Source: an uncultured bacterium (GTDB lineage Bacteria > Actinomycetota > Coriobacteriia > Coriobacteriales > Atopobiaceae). From it: 5,439 nucleotides of DNA. Below, piece after piece: positions 1 through 5,384 of this stretch. The stretch is from the NCBI GenBank assembly GCA_905215465.1, contig CAJMPT010000072.1, positions 1 to 5,439 of the forward strand, read 5' to 3'. Both the position numbers and the translations under genes were made by a program. The notes under the pieces are model-generated. The model made no database searches. It saw nothing but the letters and a program-made list of their open reading frames with translations, and was not told where the DNA came from. Numbering within the stretch: the stretch's first letter is position 1; every line of letters starts with the position of its first letter.

Positions 1-2
1 GC

Positions 3-53
3 GGCATCCCCGCGCAGCTGAGCATGGAACAGCGCATGGGCTGCGGCTATGGC
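3..53 (+). other. Possible 3'-truncated PyrK-like remnant, in frame with infC
   Basis: The frame of infC is open from the left edge. Its first 17 codons read GIPAQLSMEQRMGCGYG, which is unlike any IF3 N-terminus I know. It strongly resembles the start of the [2Fe-2S] cluster loop of dihydroorotate dehydrogenase electron-transfer subunits (PyrK). There a 'Q-x-S-[LM]-E-x-R-M-x-C-G-x-G' stretch is followed by 'A-C-x-x-C'. The later cysteine ligands are missing, because the IF3 sequence begins right after GCGYG. Neither of the other two frames restores them. This could be a gene remnant joined by deletion, a fusion, or an assembly junction. The match is from memory of the family and rests on few residues. 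Confidence 0.3.
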
Positions 54-632
54 ATGGAGATAGCCAGAAACGATGGTCCCCGCATCAACGGGGAGATCAC
101 TTCTCGCACTTGTCGCCTGATTGGCGTCGATGGCTCCCAGCTGGGCCTGTTCGGCGTTCGCGACGCCCTGCGCATCGCAAACGACCAGGGTTTGGACCTC
201 GTGGAGATTGCTCCCAACGCGGAGCCTCCGGTGTGCAAGGTCCTGGACTACAAGAAGTACAAGTACGAGCAGGATCGCAAGGCCAAGGCGGCTCGCAAGA
301 ACCAGGTCAAGGTCGAGATCAAGGAGATGAAGTTCCGTCCCAAGATCGACGTCGGCGACTACGAGACCAAGAAGGGCCACGTTATGCGCTTCCTCAAGAA
401 GGGTGCGCGCGTGAAGATCACGATCATGTTCCGCGGTCGTGAGATGGCCCACCCGGAGCAGGGCCGCATCGTGCTTGACCGTCTGGCTGAGGACCTGAAG
501 CCCTACGCCACCGTGGAGTCCAAGCCGCAGATGGAAGGCCGCAACATGCACATGCTCATCGTCCCGATCAAGGGCGCGTTTGACAACGTTGCACTCGCGG
601 ACGAGGAAGTTTCTAACGAGAAGGAGAACTAG
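54..632 (+). CDS. infC: Translation initiation factor IF-3
   Basis: IF3 binds the 30S subunit, keeps it apart from 50S, and checks start-codon and initiator-tRNA pairing. From ATG 54 the protein is 192 aa, slightly longer than the usual 170-180. The N-domain starts at about residue 11 (RINGEITSRTCRLIG). The family signature region KVLDYKKYKYEQ lies at residues 62-73, with Lys67 where many homologues have Gly. A Lys/Arg-rich linker follows. The C-domain carries RGREMAHPEQG from residue 127 and the late QMEGRNMHML block. In-frame ATGs also occur at 24 and 36, but their extra residues look unrelated to IF3, so I prefer 54. None of the three has a clear Shine-Dalgarno. No rare start codon of the E. 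coli AUU autoregulatory kind is identifiable; ATA 60 has no properly spaced ribosome site. It is the first gene of the infC-rpmI-rplT operon, and its upstream control region is outside the window or lost. Confidence 0.95.
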   Translation: MEIARNDGPRINGEITSRTCRLIGVDGSQLGLFGVRDALRIANDQGLDLVEIAPNAEPPVCKVLDYKKYKYEQDRKAKAARKNQVKVEIKEMKFRPKIDVGDYETKKGHVMRFLKKGARVKITIMFRGREMAHPEQGRIVLDRLAEDLKPYATVESKPQMEGRNMHMLIVPIKGAFDNVALADEEVSNEKEN

Positions 633-633
633 C

Positions 634-828
634 ATGCCCAAGATGAAGACGCACAAGGGAACCGCCAAGCGTTTCCGTCGCACCGGCACCGGCAAGATCA
701 TGCGTGCCAAGGCTTTCAAGAGCCACATCCTGACCAAGAAGTCCCAGAAGCGCATCCGCGGCTTCCGTCAGGAGACCGTGCTCGCCCCCGCCGACGTGCA
801 CACCGTTTCCCAGCGCATGGGCAAGTAA
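634..828 (+). CDS. rpmI: 50S ribosomal protein L35 (bL35)
   Basis: This is a small basic protein of the large ribosomal subunit, 64 aa, which is the normal family length. It opens with the classical MPKMKTHKGTAKRFRRTGTG and has the conserved HILTKKSQKRIRG block at residues 31-43. The start is ATG 634, one nucleotide after the infC TAG. Its ribosome site AAGGAG (621-626) lies inside the last infC codons, 7 nt before the ATG, so translation is probably coupled to infC. A longer in-frame ORF from 580 overlaps infC and adds non-homologous residues, so it is rejected. The gene sits in the near-universal infC-rpmI-rplT order. In other bacteria this operon is repressed by L20. I see no L20-binding structure here, but the leader upstream of infC is not in view. 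Confidence 0.97.
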   Translation: MPKMKTHKGTAKRFRRTGTGKIMRAKAFKSHILTKKSQKRIRGFRQETVLAPADVHTVSQRMGK

Positions 829-876
829 CTGGCGCTTTTGCGTCCCTAGATTTTTCCAACAAGGAGTTGATTAGAT

Positions 877-1242
877 ATGGCACGTGTCAAGCGCGCAGTC
901 GCCGGTCGTAAGAAGCGTCAGACTCTCGTCGAGCGCACCAAGGGTTACTACGGCACTTCCTCCCGCACCTTCCGCGGCATGAAGGAGCAGGCCCAGCACT
1001 CTGGCCAGTACCAGTACCGTGACCGTCGCAACAAGAAGCGCGACATCCGCGGCCTGTGGATTCAGCGCATCAACGCTGCCGCCCGCATGAACGACATGTC
1101 CTACAGCACGTTCATGCACGGCCTGAAGCTCGCCGGCGTCGAGCTGGACCGCAAGGTCCTCGCTGAGATCGCCTACTCCGACGAGCAGACCTTCGCCGAC
1201 CTCGCCGAGGTCGCCAAGAAGGCCATCGCCGACGCTGAGTAG
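877..1242 (+). CDS. rplT: 50S ribosomal protein L20 (bL20)
   Basis: L20 binds 23S rRNA, is needed early in 50S assembly, and in several bacteria represses its own operon. The 121-aa product has the family length and opens MARVKRAVAGRKKR. It keeps the TKGYYG motif (residues 22-27), the basic long helix with QYQYRDRRNKKRDIRGLWI (47-65), RINAAAR (67-73) and the C-terminal globular part with GLKLAGVELDRKVLAEIA. The ATG at 877 has a strong AAGGAG (861-866) 10 nt upstream. It lies 48 nt after rpmI, with no promoter or terminator obvious in the gap. It is the last gene of the operon, because a strong intrinsic terminator starts 22 nt after its stop. The tsnR-pheS-pheT genes that often follow rplT in Gram-positive bacteria are absent. 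Confidence 0.97.
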   Translation: MARVKRAVAGRKKRQTLVERTKGYYGTSSRTFRGMKEQAQHSGQYQYRDRRNKKRDIRGLWIQRINAAARMNDMSYSTFMHGLKLAGVELDRKVLAEIAYSDEQTFADLAEVAKKAIADAE

Positions 1243-1264
1243 CGTTACCGCAAGAAGCGTCTTG

Positions 1265-1300
1265 CAGCCCCGGACGGATTTTCCGTTCGGGGCTGTTTTT
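1265..1300 (+). terminator. Rho-independent terminator of infC-rpmI-rplT
   Basis: A 13-bp stem pairs 1265-1277 with 1283-1295 (one G-T wobble). The loop is ATTTT and five T follow. It lies 22 nt downstream of the rplT stop. A smaller hairpin, GCAAGA-AGCG-TCTTGC (1250-1265), directly precedes it and shares C1265, so the two abut and cannot both use that base. Confidence 0.93.
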
Positions 1301-1316
1301 ATGCCGCTCAGAGATG

Positions 1317-1332
1317 ATGAGAAGGTTCTCAT
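1317..1332. promoter_or_regulatory. Operator-like palindrome ATGAGAA-GG-TTCTCAT
   Basis: This is a perfect inverted repeat with 7-bp arms and a 2-bp centre. The near-zero spacer makes it unsuited to an RNA hairpin and typical of a site for a dimeric DNA-binding protein. It ends 21 bp before the candidate -10 at 1354-1359, so it covers or abuts the -35 zone of that promoter. A bound protein could therefore repress or activate there. I do not recognise the consensus; it is not LexA, CIRCE or CtsR. The regulatory role is an inference. Confidence 0.4.
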
Positions 1333-1359
1333 GTTTGAAGGCCGATGAGTGGGCATAAT
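1332..1359 (+). promoter_or_regulatory. Candidate promoter for the structured RNA
   Basis: The hexamer CATAAT (1354-1359) matches 5 of 6 bases of the sigma70 -10 and is identical to the -10 before the tRNA genes. The -35 is poor. TTGAAG at 1335-1340 resembles a -35 but is only 13 bp away, and a 16-bp spacing gives TGTTTG. Activator dependence through the adjacent palindrome would fit. Expected start of transcription is near 1366. Confidence 0.4.
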
Positions 1360-1414
1360 GGCATCAAGTAAAGACGTCGCCACTAGAAAGCGACCGACCG
1401 AGGAGGCGAGTCCA

Positions 1415-1471
1415 GTGAACAAAGAAGATTCAGCGTCATTCGGACCCGCCGGCGCTTCCGAGGCCTTCTAA
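1415..1471 (+). CDS. Possible 18-codon leader or small ORF
   Basis: A GTG at 1415 is preceded by a consensus AGGAGG (1401-1406) with an ideal 8-nt spacer, and encodes MNKEDSASFGPAGASEAF before TAA. The same frame can begin at ATG 1358 (37 aa), but that codon overlaps the candidate -10 box and has only a weak ribosome site. The peptide has no run of one amino acid of the kind expected for a classical attenuator and resembles nothing I know. The AGGAGG falls in a predicted helix (1399-1406 with 1547-1554), which would hide it when the RNA is folded. It may be a chance ORF inside the RNA. Confidence 0.2.
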   Translation: MNKEDSASFGPAGASEAF

Positions 1472-1591
1472 CACCCGGGCGAGCGCACTCGCCGACATCA
1501 AGCCAACGACGAGGGCACCGGCGGGTCCCAGACGCAACGCGTCCTACCCCTTCGATTCCAGAGAGTGGGCGAGTCCAAAGTACAAGCCTTC

Positions 1592-1622
1592 GGGGCGGAG
1601 CAGACGGCTCCGCCCCTTTTTT
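1592..1622 (+). terminator. Rho-independent terminator before the SNF2 gene
   Basis: A perfect 10-bp stem pairs GGGGCGGAGC (1592-1601) with 1607-1616. The loop is AGACG and six T follow. An outer pair, GTACAA (1580-1585) with TTGTAC (1621-1626), also exists. It ends 50 nt before the first TTG start of the SNF2 gene. It therefore implies a separate transcript upstream, or attenuation of the helicase gene. Confidence 0.9.
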
Positions 1623-1671
1623 GTACCGAGGGGCCAAGCGTCGGAGCTGCCGCGTTTGAAGGGTATCCTGT

Positions 1672-4600
1672 TTGGGTTGGGCTTCTCGGCTGGCACTGGG
1701 CGATCCCGACGACCTGAAGAACCGTTTGGAAAGGCACCGCTTGGCGGACGAGAAGATCATACGGGCCCTGAGGGCTGAGGCGGCGCTGGACTCCACGTAC
1801 TCGCGCGCGCTGAGGGTCGCTCGCGCGGGGGACGTGCTCCCCATGGCGCGCCGCGCCGGCGCCGTTGGGTCCACCGTCGGGCTCGTCGGCCGCGTCAAGG
1901 GCTCGGACGGCACGTACTACTCCGTGACCGTTGACCTGGACGTCACCGAGGGCGAGGTGCTCGACTACTCCTGCACCTGCCCCGCCGCCTCCCGCTATCC
2001 CGGCATGTGCAAGCACGAGATCGCCCTCGCGCTGGTCTCGCTTGGCGCCAGCGACCCGGCCCCTGCCGATGGTCCGCGGTTTGCCGGTATTTCTGGTCGC
2101 TCCGGCGGCTCTGACAGACCGCAAATGCCTGCAAACGGCGGCAACGCTGCTGGTGCGGCTAACGGGTGCGCGGGCGAGAAGCCCACGAGCGAGGGGATGA
2201 GCGTGCTTCTGGGGCGCTCGACCAGGGCCCGGCTTGACGCCGCCGCGGCCACGCGCCCCGCGGGCGCCTCTCGCCGCGAGCTCGCGCGACTGGTTCCCAC
2301 GCTCTGCCTGCCCGGCCGAGCCTCCGGCGAGAAGGGCCTCCGGCTCAAGCTCTCCGTCTCGCGCGGCGGTGCCTCCTACGTGGTCAAAAACGTGCCCGCG
2401 TTTGCCCAGGCATGCCGCGAGGGCGCCGAGGTCGCCTACGGCAAGAAGCTCTCCCTCATACACGTGCCCTCGGCCTTTGACCCCACGTCCTGGCGTCTGG
2501 CCTCGCTCGTCACGCAGGTCGTGGAGTCCCAGGCCGCCCTGGACCCGCGTCTTGCGCTTGTCCCTGCGCGACCCCAGACGCCGGCGCGCACCCTTGCGCT
2601 CTCGGACGCCGATGCCATCCGTGTCCTCGACGTCTTGCAGGGCGGCTCCGTAGAGGTCGAACTCGCTGACTCATACTTCAACGTCCATGGGGACGACCTC
2701 GAGGTGTCGGCCGGGACACCGCGCCTCTCGTGTGCCGTGACCCAAGACGCGGCGGGTGGCTTTGACGTGCGTCTTGCCGAGGATGTGCGCGTCCTCCTTG
2801 CGCAGGACGCCTGCTACGTGGTGGACTCCGCGCGCGCCCTGCGCACGGACGCGGAGTTCGCCCGCAAGGCGGCGCCCGTCCTCTCTGTGCTGGCGGCTGC
2901 CGGCTCCTCCCACGTCAGCTCCCGCGACGTGGGCGAGTTCTGCCGCTCGGTCCTGTCCGTCCTGCGTGCGTGGTGTGACCTGGACGCGCCTGCGTCCCTT
3001 GACCGGATGGCCCCGCCAGACCCATCCTTCCGCTTTCGCATCGGCGAGAAGGACGGCTCGGTCTTCTGCGACGCCTCCGTCTCGTACGGCGAGTGGGCCG
3101 ACGCCCCCGGCACCCCGGAGGCCGCGGGCCAGCCCCAGCGCGACCTTGCCGCCGAGTACCACGTCTGCGACGTATTGGCCGACTACTTCCCGCTGGGAGG
3201 CGCCGCCCCCGGCGAGCCCGACTACCGCTTTGGCGAGGACGACGAGGAGCTTCTCTTCCGCCTGCTCACCGACGGCCTGGCCGAGCTCGACGGCCTGGGC
3301 GAGGTACTGCTCTCCGAGCGGCTGCGGGCCATCCGCGTCCGTCCGGCGCCGAGCCTATCCGTCCGCGCCACCGTAAAGAGCGACCTTCTCAACGTGGAGC
3401 TGGGCGCCTCCGGCCTTACCCAAGAGGAGCTTGCAGAGTACCTGGATGGCTTTTCTCGCCGCCAGCGCTACGTGCGGCTCACCAGCGGTGACCTGGTGCG
3501 CATTGGGGACAACCTCAAGGTTGCCCAGGAGCTTGCGGACGGGCTCGGCACCACGGTGAGCGAGCTTGCGGCGGGTCGCGCGGGCCTTCCCTCGGCGCGG
3601 TCGCTGCTCATAGACGCCCTCCTGGAGCGTGCGAACGGGGTGCGTCTGGAGCGCAACGCCGGCTTCCGCCGCATCGTGCGCGACTTCGAGTCCTACGGCG
3701 ACGCCGACATCGACGTGCCCTCGGGCCTTCACGCCACGCTGCGCGGCTACCAGGAGGACGGCTTCAGGTGGCTGGGCACCCTCGAGCGCCTGGGCTTTGG
3801 CGGCATCCTTGCCGATGAGATGGGCCTGGGCAAGACGCTGCAGGTCATAGCCCACGTCCTGGCCCAGAAGGAGGCTGGGCGAGAAGGGCTTACCCTGGTG
3901 GTCTGCCCGGCGTCTCTGGTCTACAACTGGATGAGCGAGATCGCCCGCTTTGCCCCGGGTCTTGCGGCCGTGGCCGTCGTTGGCCCCAAGGCGCGGCGGC
4001 GCGCGCTCATCGGCGGCCGCGAGGGCGCCGATGTCCTGGTGACCTCCTACGACCTCTTGCGCCGCGACGTGGAGGACTACGCGCCCGTGCACCTGGCGCG
4101 CGCCGTGCTCGACGAGGCTCAGTTCATCAAGAACCCCAAGGCCCAGGTCACGCGGGCCGTCAAGTGCCTTGACGCTGACGTGCGGCTGGCACTCACGGGC
4201 ACCCCCATCGAGAACCGACTGGCGGAGCTCTGGAGCATCTTTGACTTCCTCATGCCCGGCTACCTGGGCACGCGCGACCAGTTTGCCAAGCGCTACGAGG
4301 GCCCCGTGGAGGCGGGGGAGGTCGACGGCCAGAGGCTCCTGCAGTGCGCCGTGGGTCCCTTTGTGCTCCGCCGCCTCAAGTCCGAGGTGCTGGCGGACCT
4401 CCCCGAGAAGACCGAGAGCGTGGTCATGGCCCAGATGGGCCCCAAGCAGAAGAAGCTCTACCTCGCCCACCAGGACCGCATTGCCCTACAGGTGCAGCAC
4501 ATGGTGCGCAAGAGCGACCCGAGCGGCCTTGGCGGCGAGAAGCTCAAGGTGCTGGCGGAGCTCACGAGGCTGCGCCAGATCTGCTGCGACCCGCGCCTGT

Positions 4601-5154
4601 GCATCGAGGGCTATCGTGACGGCAGCGCCAAGCTGGAGACCTGCCTGGAGCTCGTCTCCCAGGCGGTGGACGCCGGGCACAGGGTGCTGGTCTTCTCGCA
4701 ATTCACGAGCATGCTCGACCTGTTGGGCGCTCGTCTCTCCGAGGAGCACGTGACCTACTTCCAGCTCACGGGCCAGACGAGCAAGGAGGCCCGCGAGCGG
4801 CTGGTGCGGCGCTTCCAGGCGCAAGAGGCCGACGTCTTCCTGGTCAGCCTCAAGGCGGGCGGCGTGGGCCTCAACCTCACGGCGGCCGACGTGGTCATCC
4901 ACTACGACCCCTGGTGGAACGTGGCCGCGCAGGACCAGGCCACGGACCGCGCCCACCGCATAGGGCAGCGCCGCGACGTCACGGTCTTCAAGCTCATCTG
5001 CGAGGGCACCATTGAGGAGCGCATCCTCAAGATGCAGGACTCAAAGCGGGGGCTTGCCGAGAGCGTCCTGGGCGGGGAGGCCGTGAGGTCGTCCACGCTC
5101 ACGCGCGACGACGTCCTGGCTCTTCTCGGCCGGGCCTCCCTGGCTGAGACCTAG
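1672..5154 (+). CDS. SWIM zinc-finger SNF2-family ATPase/helicase
   Basis: A DNA-dependent ATPase of helicase superfamily 2, expected to translocate on duplex DNA and remodel DNA-protein complexes in the cytoplasm; the substrate is unknown. It is 1160 aa. The SWIM zinc finger has C101, C103, C113 and H115. A Gly/Ala-rich linker (about 130-180) leads to a long bacterial SNF2-associated region (about 220-620). The first RecA-like domain has LRGYQEDGFRWL (690-701), Walker A DEMGLGKT (K721), DEAQ (814-817) and LTGTP (841-845). The second has VLVFSQF (1005-1011), motif V from S1059 and motif VI QATDRAHRIGQ (1089-1099). All catalytic motifs are intact. TTG 1672 (GAAGGG, 8-nt spacer) is the only start after the upstream in-frame stop. 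TTG 1741 has GGAAAGG with a 6-nt spacer and better matches where homologues begin, giving 1137 aa. The first ATG (1843) would cut the region before SWIM. It stands alone, with a terminator upstream and tRNAs downstream. This is not a recognised defence operon. Confidence 0.93.
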   Translation: MGWASRLALGDPDDLKNRLERHRLADEKIIRALRAEAALDSTYSRALRVARAGDVLPMARRAGAVGSTVGLVGRVKGSDGTYYSVTVDLDVTEGEVLDYSCTCPAASRYPGMCKHEIALALVSLGASDPAPADGPRFAGISGRSGGSDRPQMPANGGNAAGAANGCAGEKPTSEGMSVLLGRSTRARLDAAAATRPAGASRRELARLVPTLCLPGRASGEKGLRLKLSVSRGGASYVVKNVPAFAQACREGAEVAYGKKLSLIHVPSAFDPTSWRLASLVTQVVESQAALDPRLALVPARPQTPARTLALSDADAIRVLDVLQGGSVEVELADSYFNVHGDDLEVSAGTPRLSCAVTQDAAGGFDVRLAEDVRVLLAQDACYVVDSARALRTDAEFARKAAPVLSVLAAAGSSHVSSRDVGEFCRSVLSVLRAWCDLDAPASLDRMAPPDPSFRFRIGEKDGSVFCDASVSYGEWADAPGTPEAAGQPQRDLAAEYHVCDVLADYFPLGGAAPGEPDYRFGEDDEELLFRLLTDGLAELDGLGEVLLSERLRAIRVRPAPSLSVRATVKSDLLNVELGASGLTQEELAEYLDGFSRRQRYVRLTSGDLVRIGDNLKVAQELADGLGTTVSELAAGRAGLPSARSLLIDALLERANGVRLERNAGFRRIVRDFESYGDADIDVPSGLHATLRGYQEDGFRWLGTLERLGFGGILADEMGLGKTLQVIAHVLAQKEAGREGLTLVVCPASLVYNWMSEIARFAPGLAAVAVVGPKARRRALIGGREGADVLVTSYDLLRRDVEDYAPVHLARAVLDEAQFIKNPKAQVTRAVKCLDADVRLALTGTPIENRLAELWSIFDFLMPGYLGTRDQFAKRYEGPVEAGEVDGQRLLQCAVGPFVLRRLKSEVLADLPEKTESVVMAQMGPKQKKLYLAHQDRIALQVQHMVRKSDPSGLGGEKLKVLAELTRLRQICCDPRLCIEGYRDGSAKLETCLELVSQAVDAGHRVLVFSQFTSMLDLLGARLSEEHVTYFQLTGQTSKEARERLVRRFQAQEADVFLVSLKAGGVGLNLTAADVVIHYDPWWNVAAQDQATDRAHRIGQRRDVTVFKLICEGTIEERILKMQDSKRGLAESVLGGEAVRSSTLTRDDVLALLGRASLAET

Positions 5155-5155
5155 G

Positions 5156-5183
5156 GCGGGATGTCGCGTCTACCTCGCTTTTT
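5156..5183 (+). terminator. Weak intrinsic terminator after the SNF2 gene
   Basis: The hairpin pairs GCGGG (5156-5160) with CTCGC (5174-5178), including a G-T wobble, and has a long loop that could add a few pairs. TTTTT follows (5179-5183). The stem begins 2 nt after the stop codon. It is short, so termination may be partial. Confidence 0.35.
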
Positions 5184-5237
5184 GCCGCTTGCAGCTGCCC
5201 GTGCCAAAACTATTTTGGATTTGGCGCAAAAAAGTGC

Positions 5238-5266
5238 TTGCATCGGCGGCGGAGAATATGCATAAT
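5238..5266 (+). promoter_or_regulatory. Promoter of the tRNA-His/tRNA-Lys cluster
   Basis: TTGCAT (5238-5243) and CATAAT (5261-5266) are separated by exactly 17 bp. An A-tract (5228-5233) just upstream could act as an UP element. Transcription would start near 5273, about 22 nt before the tRNA-His gene, which suits a stable-RNA promoter. Confidence 0.7.
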
Positions 5267-5294
5267 AAACGAGCTGCCTGTGAGGGAAGCAAAT

Positions 5295-5371
5295 GGTGGG
5301 TGTAGCTCAGTTGGTAGAGCGACGGACCGTGGCTCCGTAGGTCGAGGGTTCGAGACCCTTCACCCACCCCA
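5295..5371 (+). tRNA. tRNA-His (anticodon GTG)
   Basis: This is a complete cloverleaf. The acceptor pairs GTGGGTG (5296-5302) with CACCCAC (5361-5367). G5295 serves as the extra G-1 opposite C73 (5368), the identity mark of histidine tRNA. The D-stem is GCTC/GAGC. The anticodon stem pairs ACGGA with TCCGT around the loop CCGTGGC (5327-5333), with GTG at 5329-5331. The T-stem pairs GAGGG with CCCTT, with loop TTCGAGA. CCA is encoded at 5369-5371. The base before the anticodon is C5328, where nearly all tRNAs have U33. Without G-1 the gene runs 5296-5371. Confidence 0.95.
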
Positions 5372-5384
5372 TTTAATGGAATAT

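Larger units (their letters stand above)
1366..1622 (+). ncRNA. Candidate structured non-coding RNA (possibly 6S-like)
   Basis: No recognisable protein gene occupies this stretch, yet it folds strongly. Helices seen by eye, from outside in: 1377-1384 with 1564-1572 (8 bp, one bulged G); 1399-1406 with 1547-1554 (7 of 8); 1433-1437 with 1531-1535 (5 bp); 1442-1452 with 1518-1528 (11 bp, perfect); and a hairpin 1478-1493 (GGCGAG-CGCA-CTCGCC). The 11-bp long-range pair is hard to get by chance. The result is a rod with a large asymmetric internal bubble (1407-1432 opposite 1536-1546). It is flanked by its own -10 box and a strong terminator. The outer 200 nt resembles the layout and size of 6S RNA, which mimics an open promoter and binds RNA polymerase. 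No covariation has been tested. Alternatives are a leader or attenuator for the downstream gene, or a decayed small gene. It lacks the hallmark motifs of RNase P RNA, tmRNA, SRP RNA and T-boxes. Confidence 0.45.

Noticed and set aside
1360..1622. T-box, RNase P RNA, tmRNA, SRP RNA or a common riboswitch
   Set aside because: I looked for the T-box GGTGG-ACCGCG motif, RNase P GAGGAAAGTCC, the tmRNA tRNA-like ends and tag, the SRP GGAAGGAAGCAG block, and the TPP, SAM and cobalamin cores. None is present. TTCGATTCC at 1551-1559 looks like a T-loop, but no tRNA-like acceptor surrounds it.
1333..1662. GTTTGAAGG repeated at 1333-1341 and 1654-1662
   Set aside because: A 9-bp match over this distance can occur by chance. 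The second copy is explained by the ribosome site of TTG 1672, and no common promoter spacing is shared.
1498..2463. Minus-strand open frame of 321 codons across the intergenic region and the SNF2 5' end
   Set aside because: The composition is low-complexity Gly/Ala/Arg, it runs through the terminator hairpin, and no ribosome site or homology is evident. It is treated as a shadow frame.
3355..4470. Long minus-strand open frame (371 codons) inside the SNF2 gene
   Set aside because: It is antisense to the best-conserved helicase motifs in a GC-rich gene with strong third-position bias, which commonly opens shadow frames. Its translation shows no recognisable domain.
1672..5154. SNF2 gene as part of a known antiphage system such as DISARM
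   Set aside because: No methyltransferase, nuclease, phospholipase D or other partner gene lies nearby. The SWIM plus SNF2-associated layout is the common stand-alone bacterial form.
5201..5227. Hairpin GTGCCAAA/TTTGGCGC before the tRNA promoter as a terminator
   Set aside because: It is followed by an A-run, not a T-run, on the + strand. On the minus strand the T-run precedes the hairpin, so it is not an intrinsic terminator in either direction.
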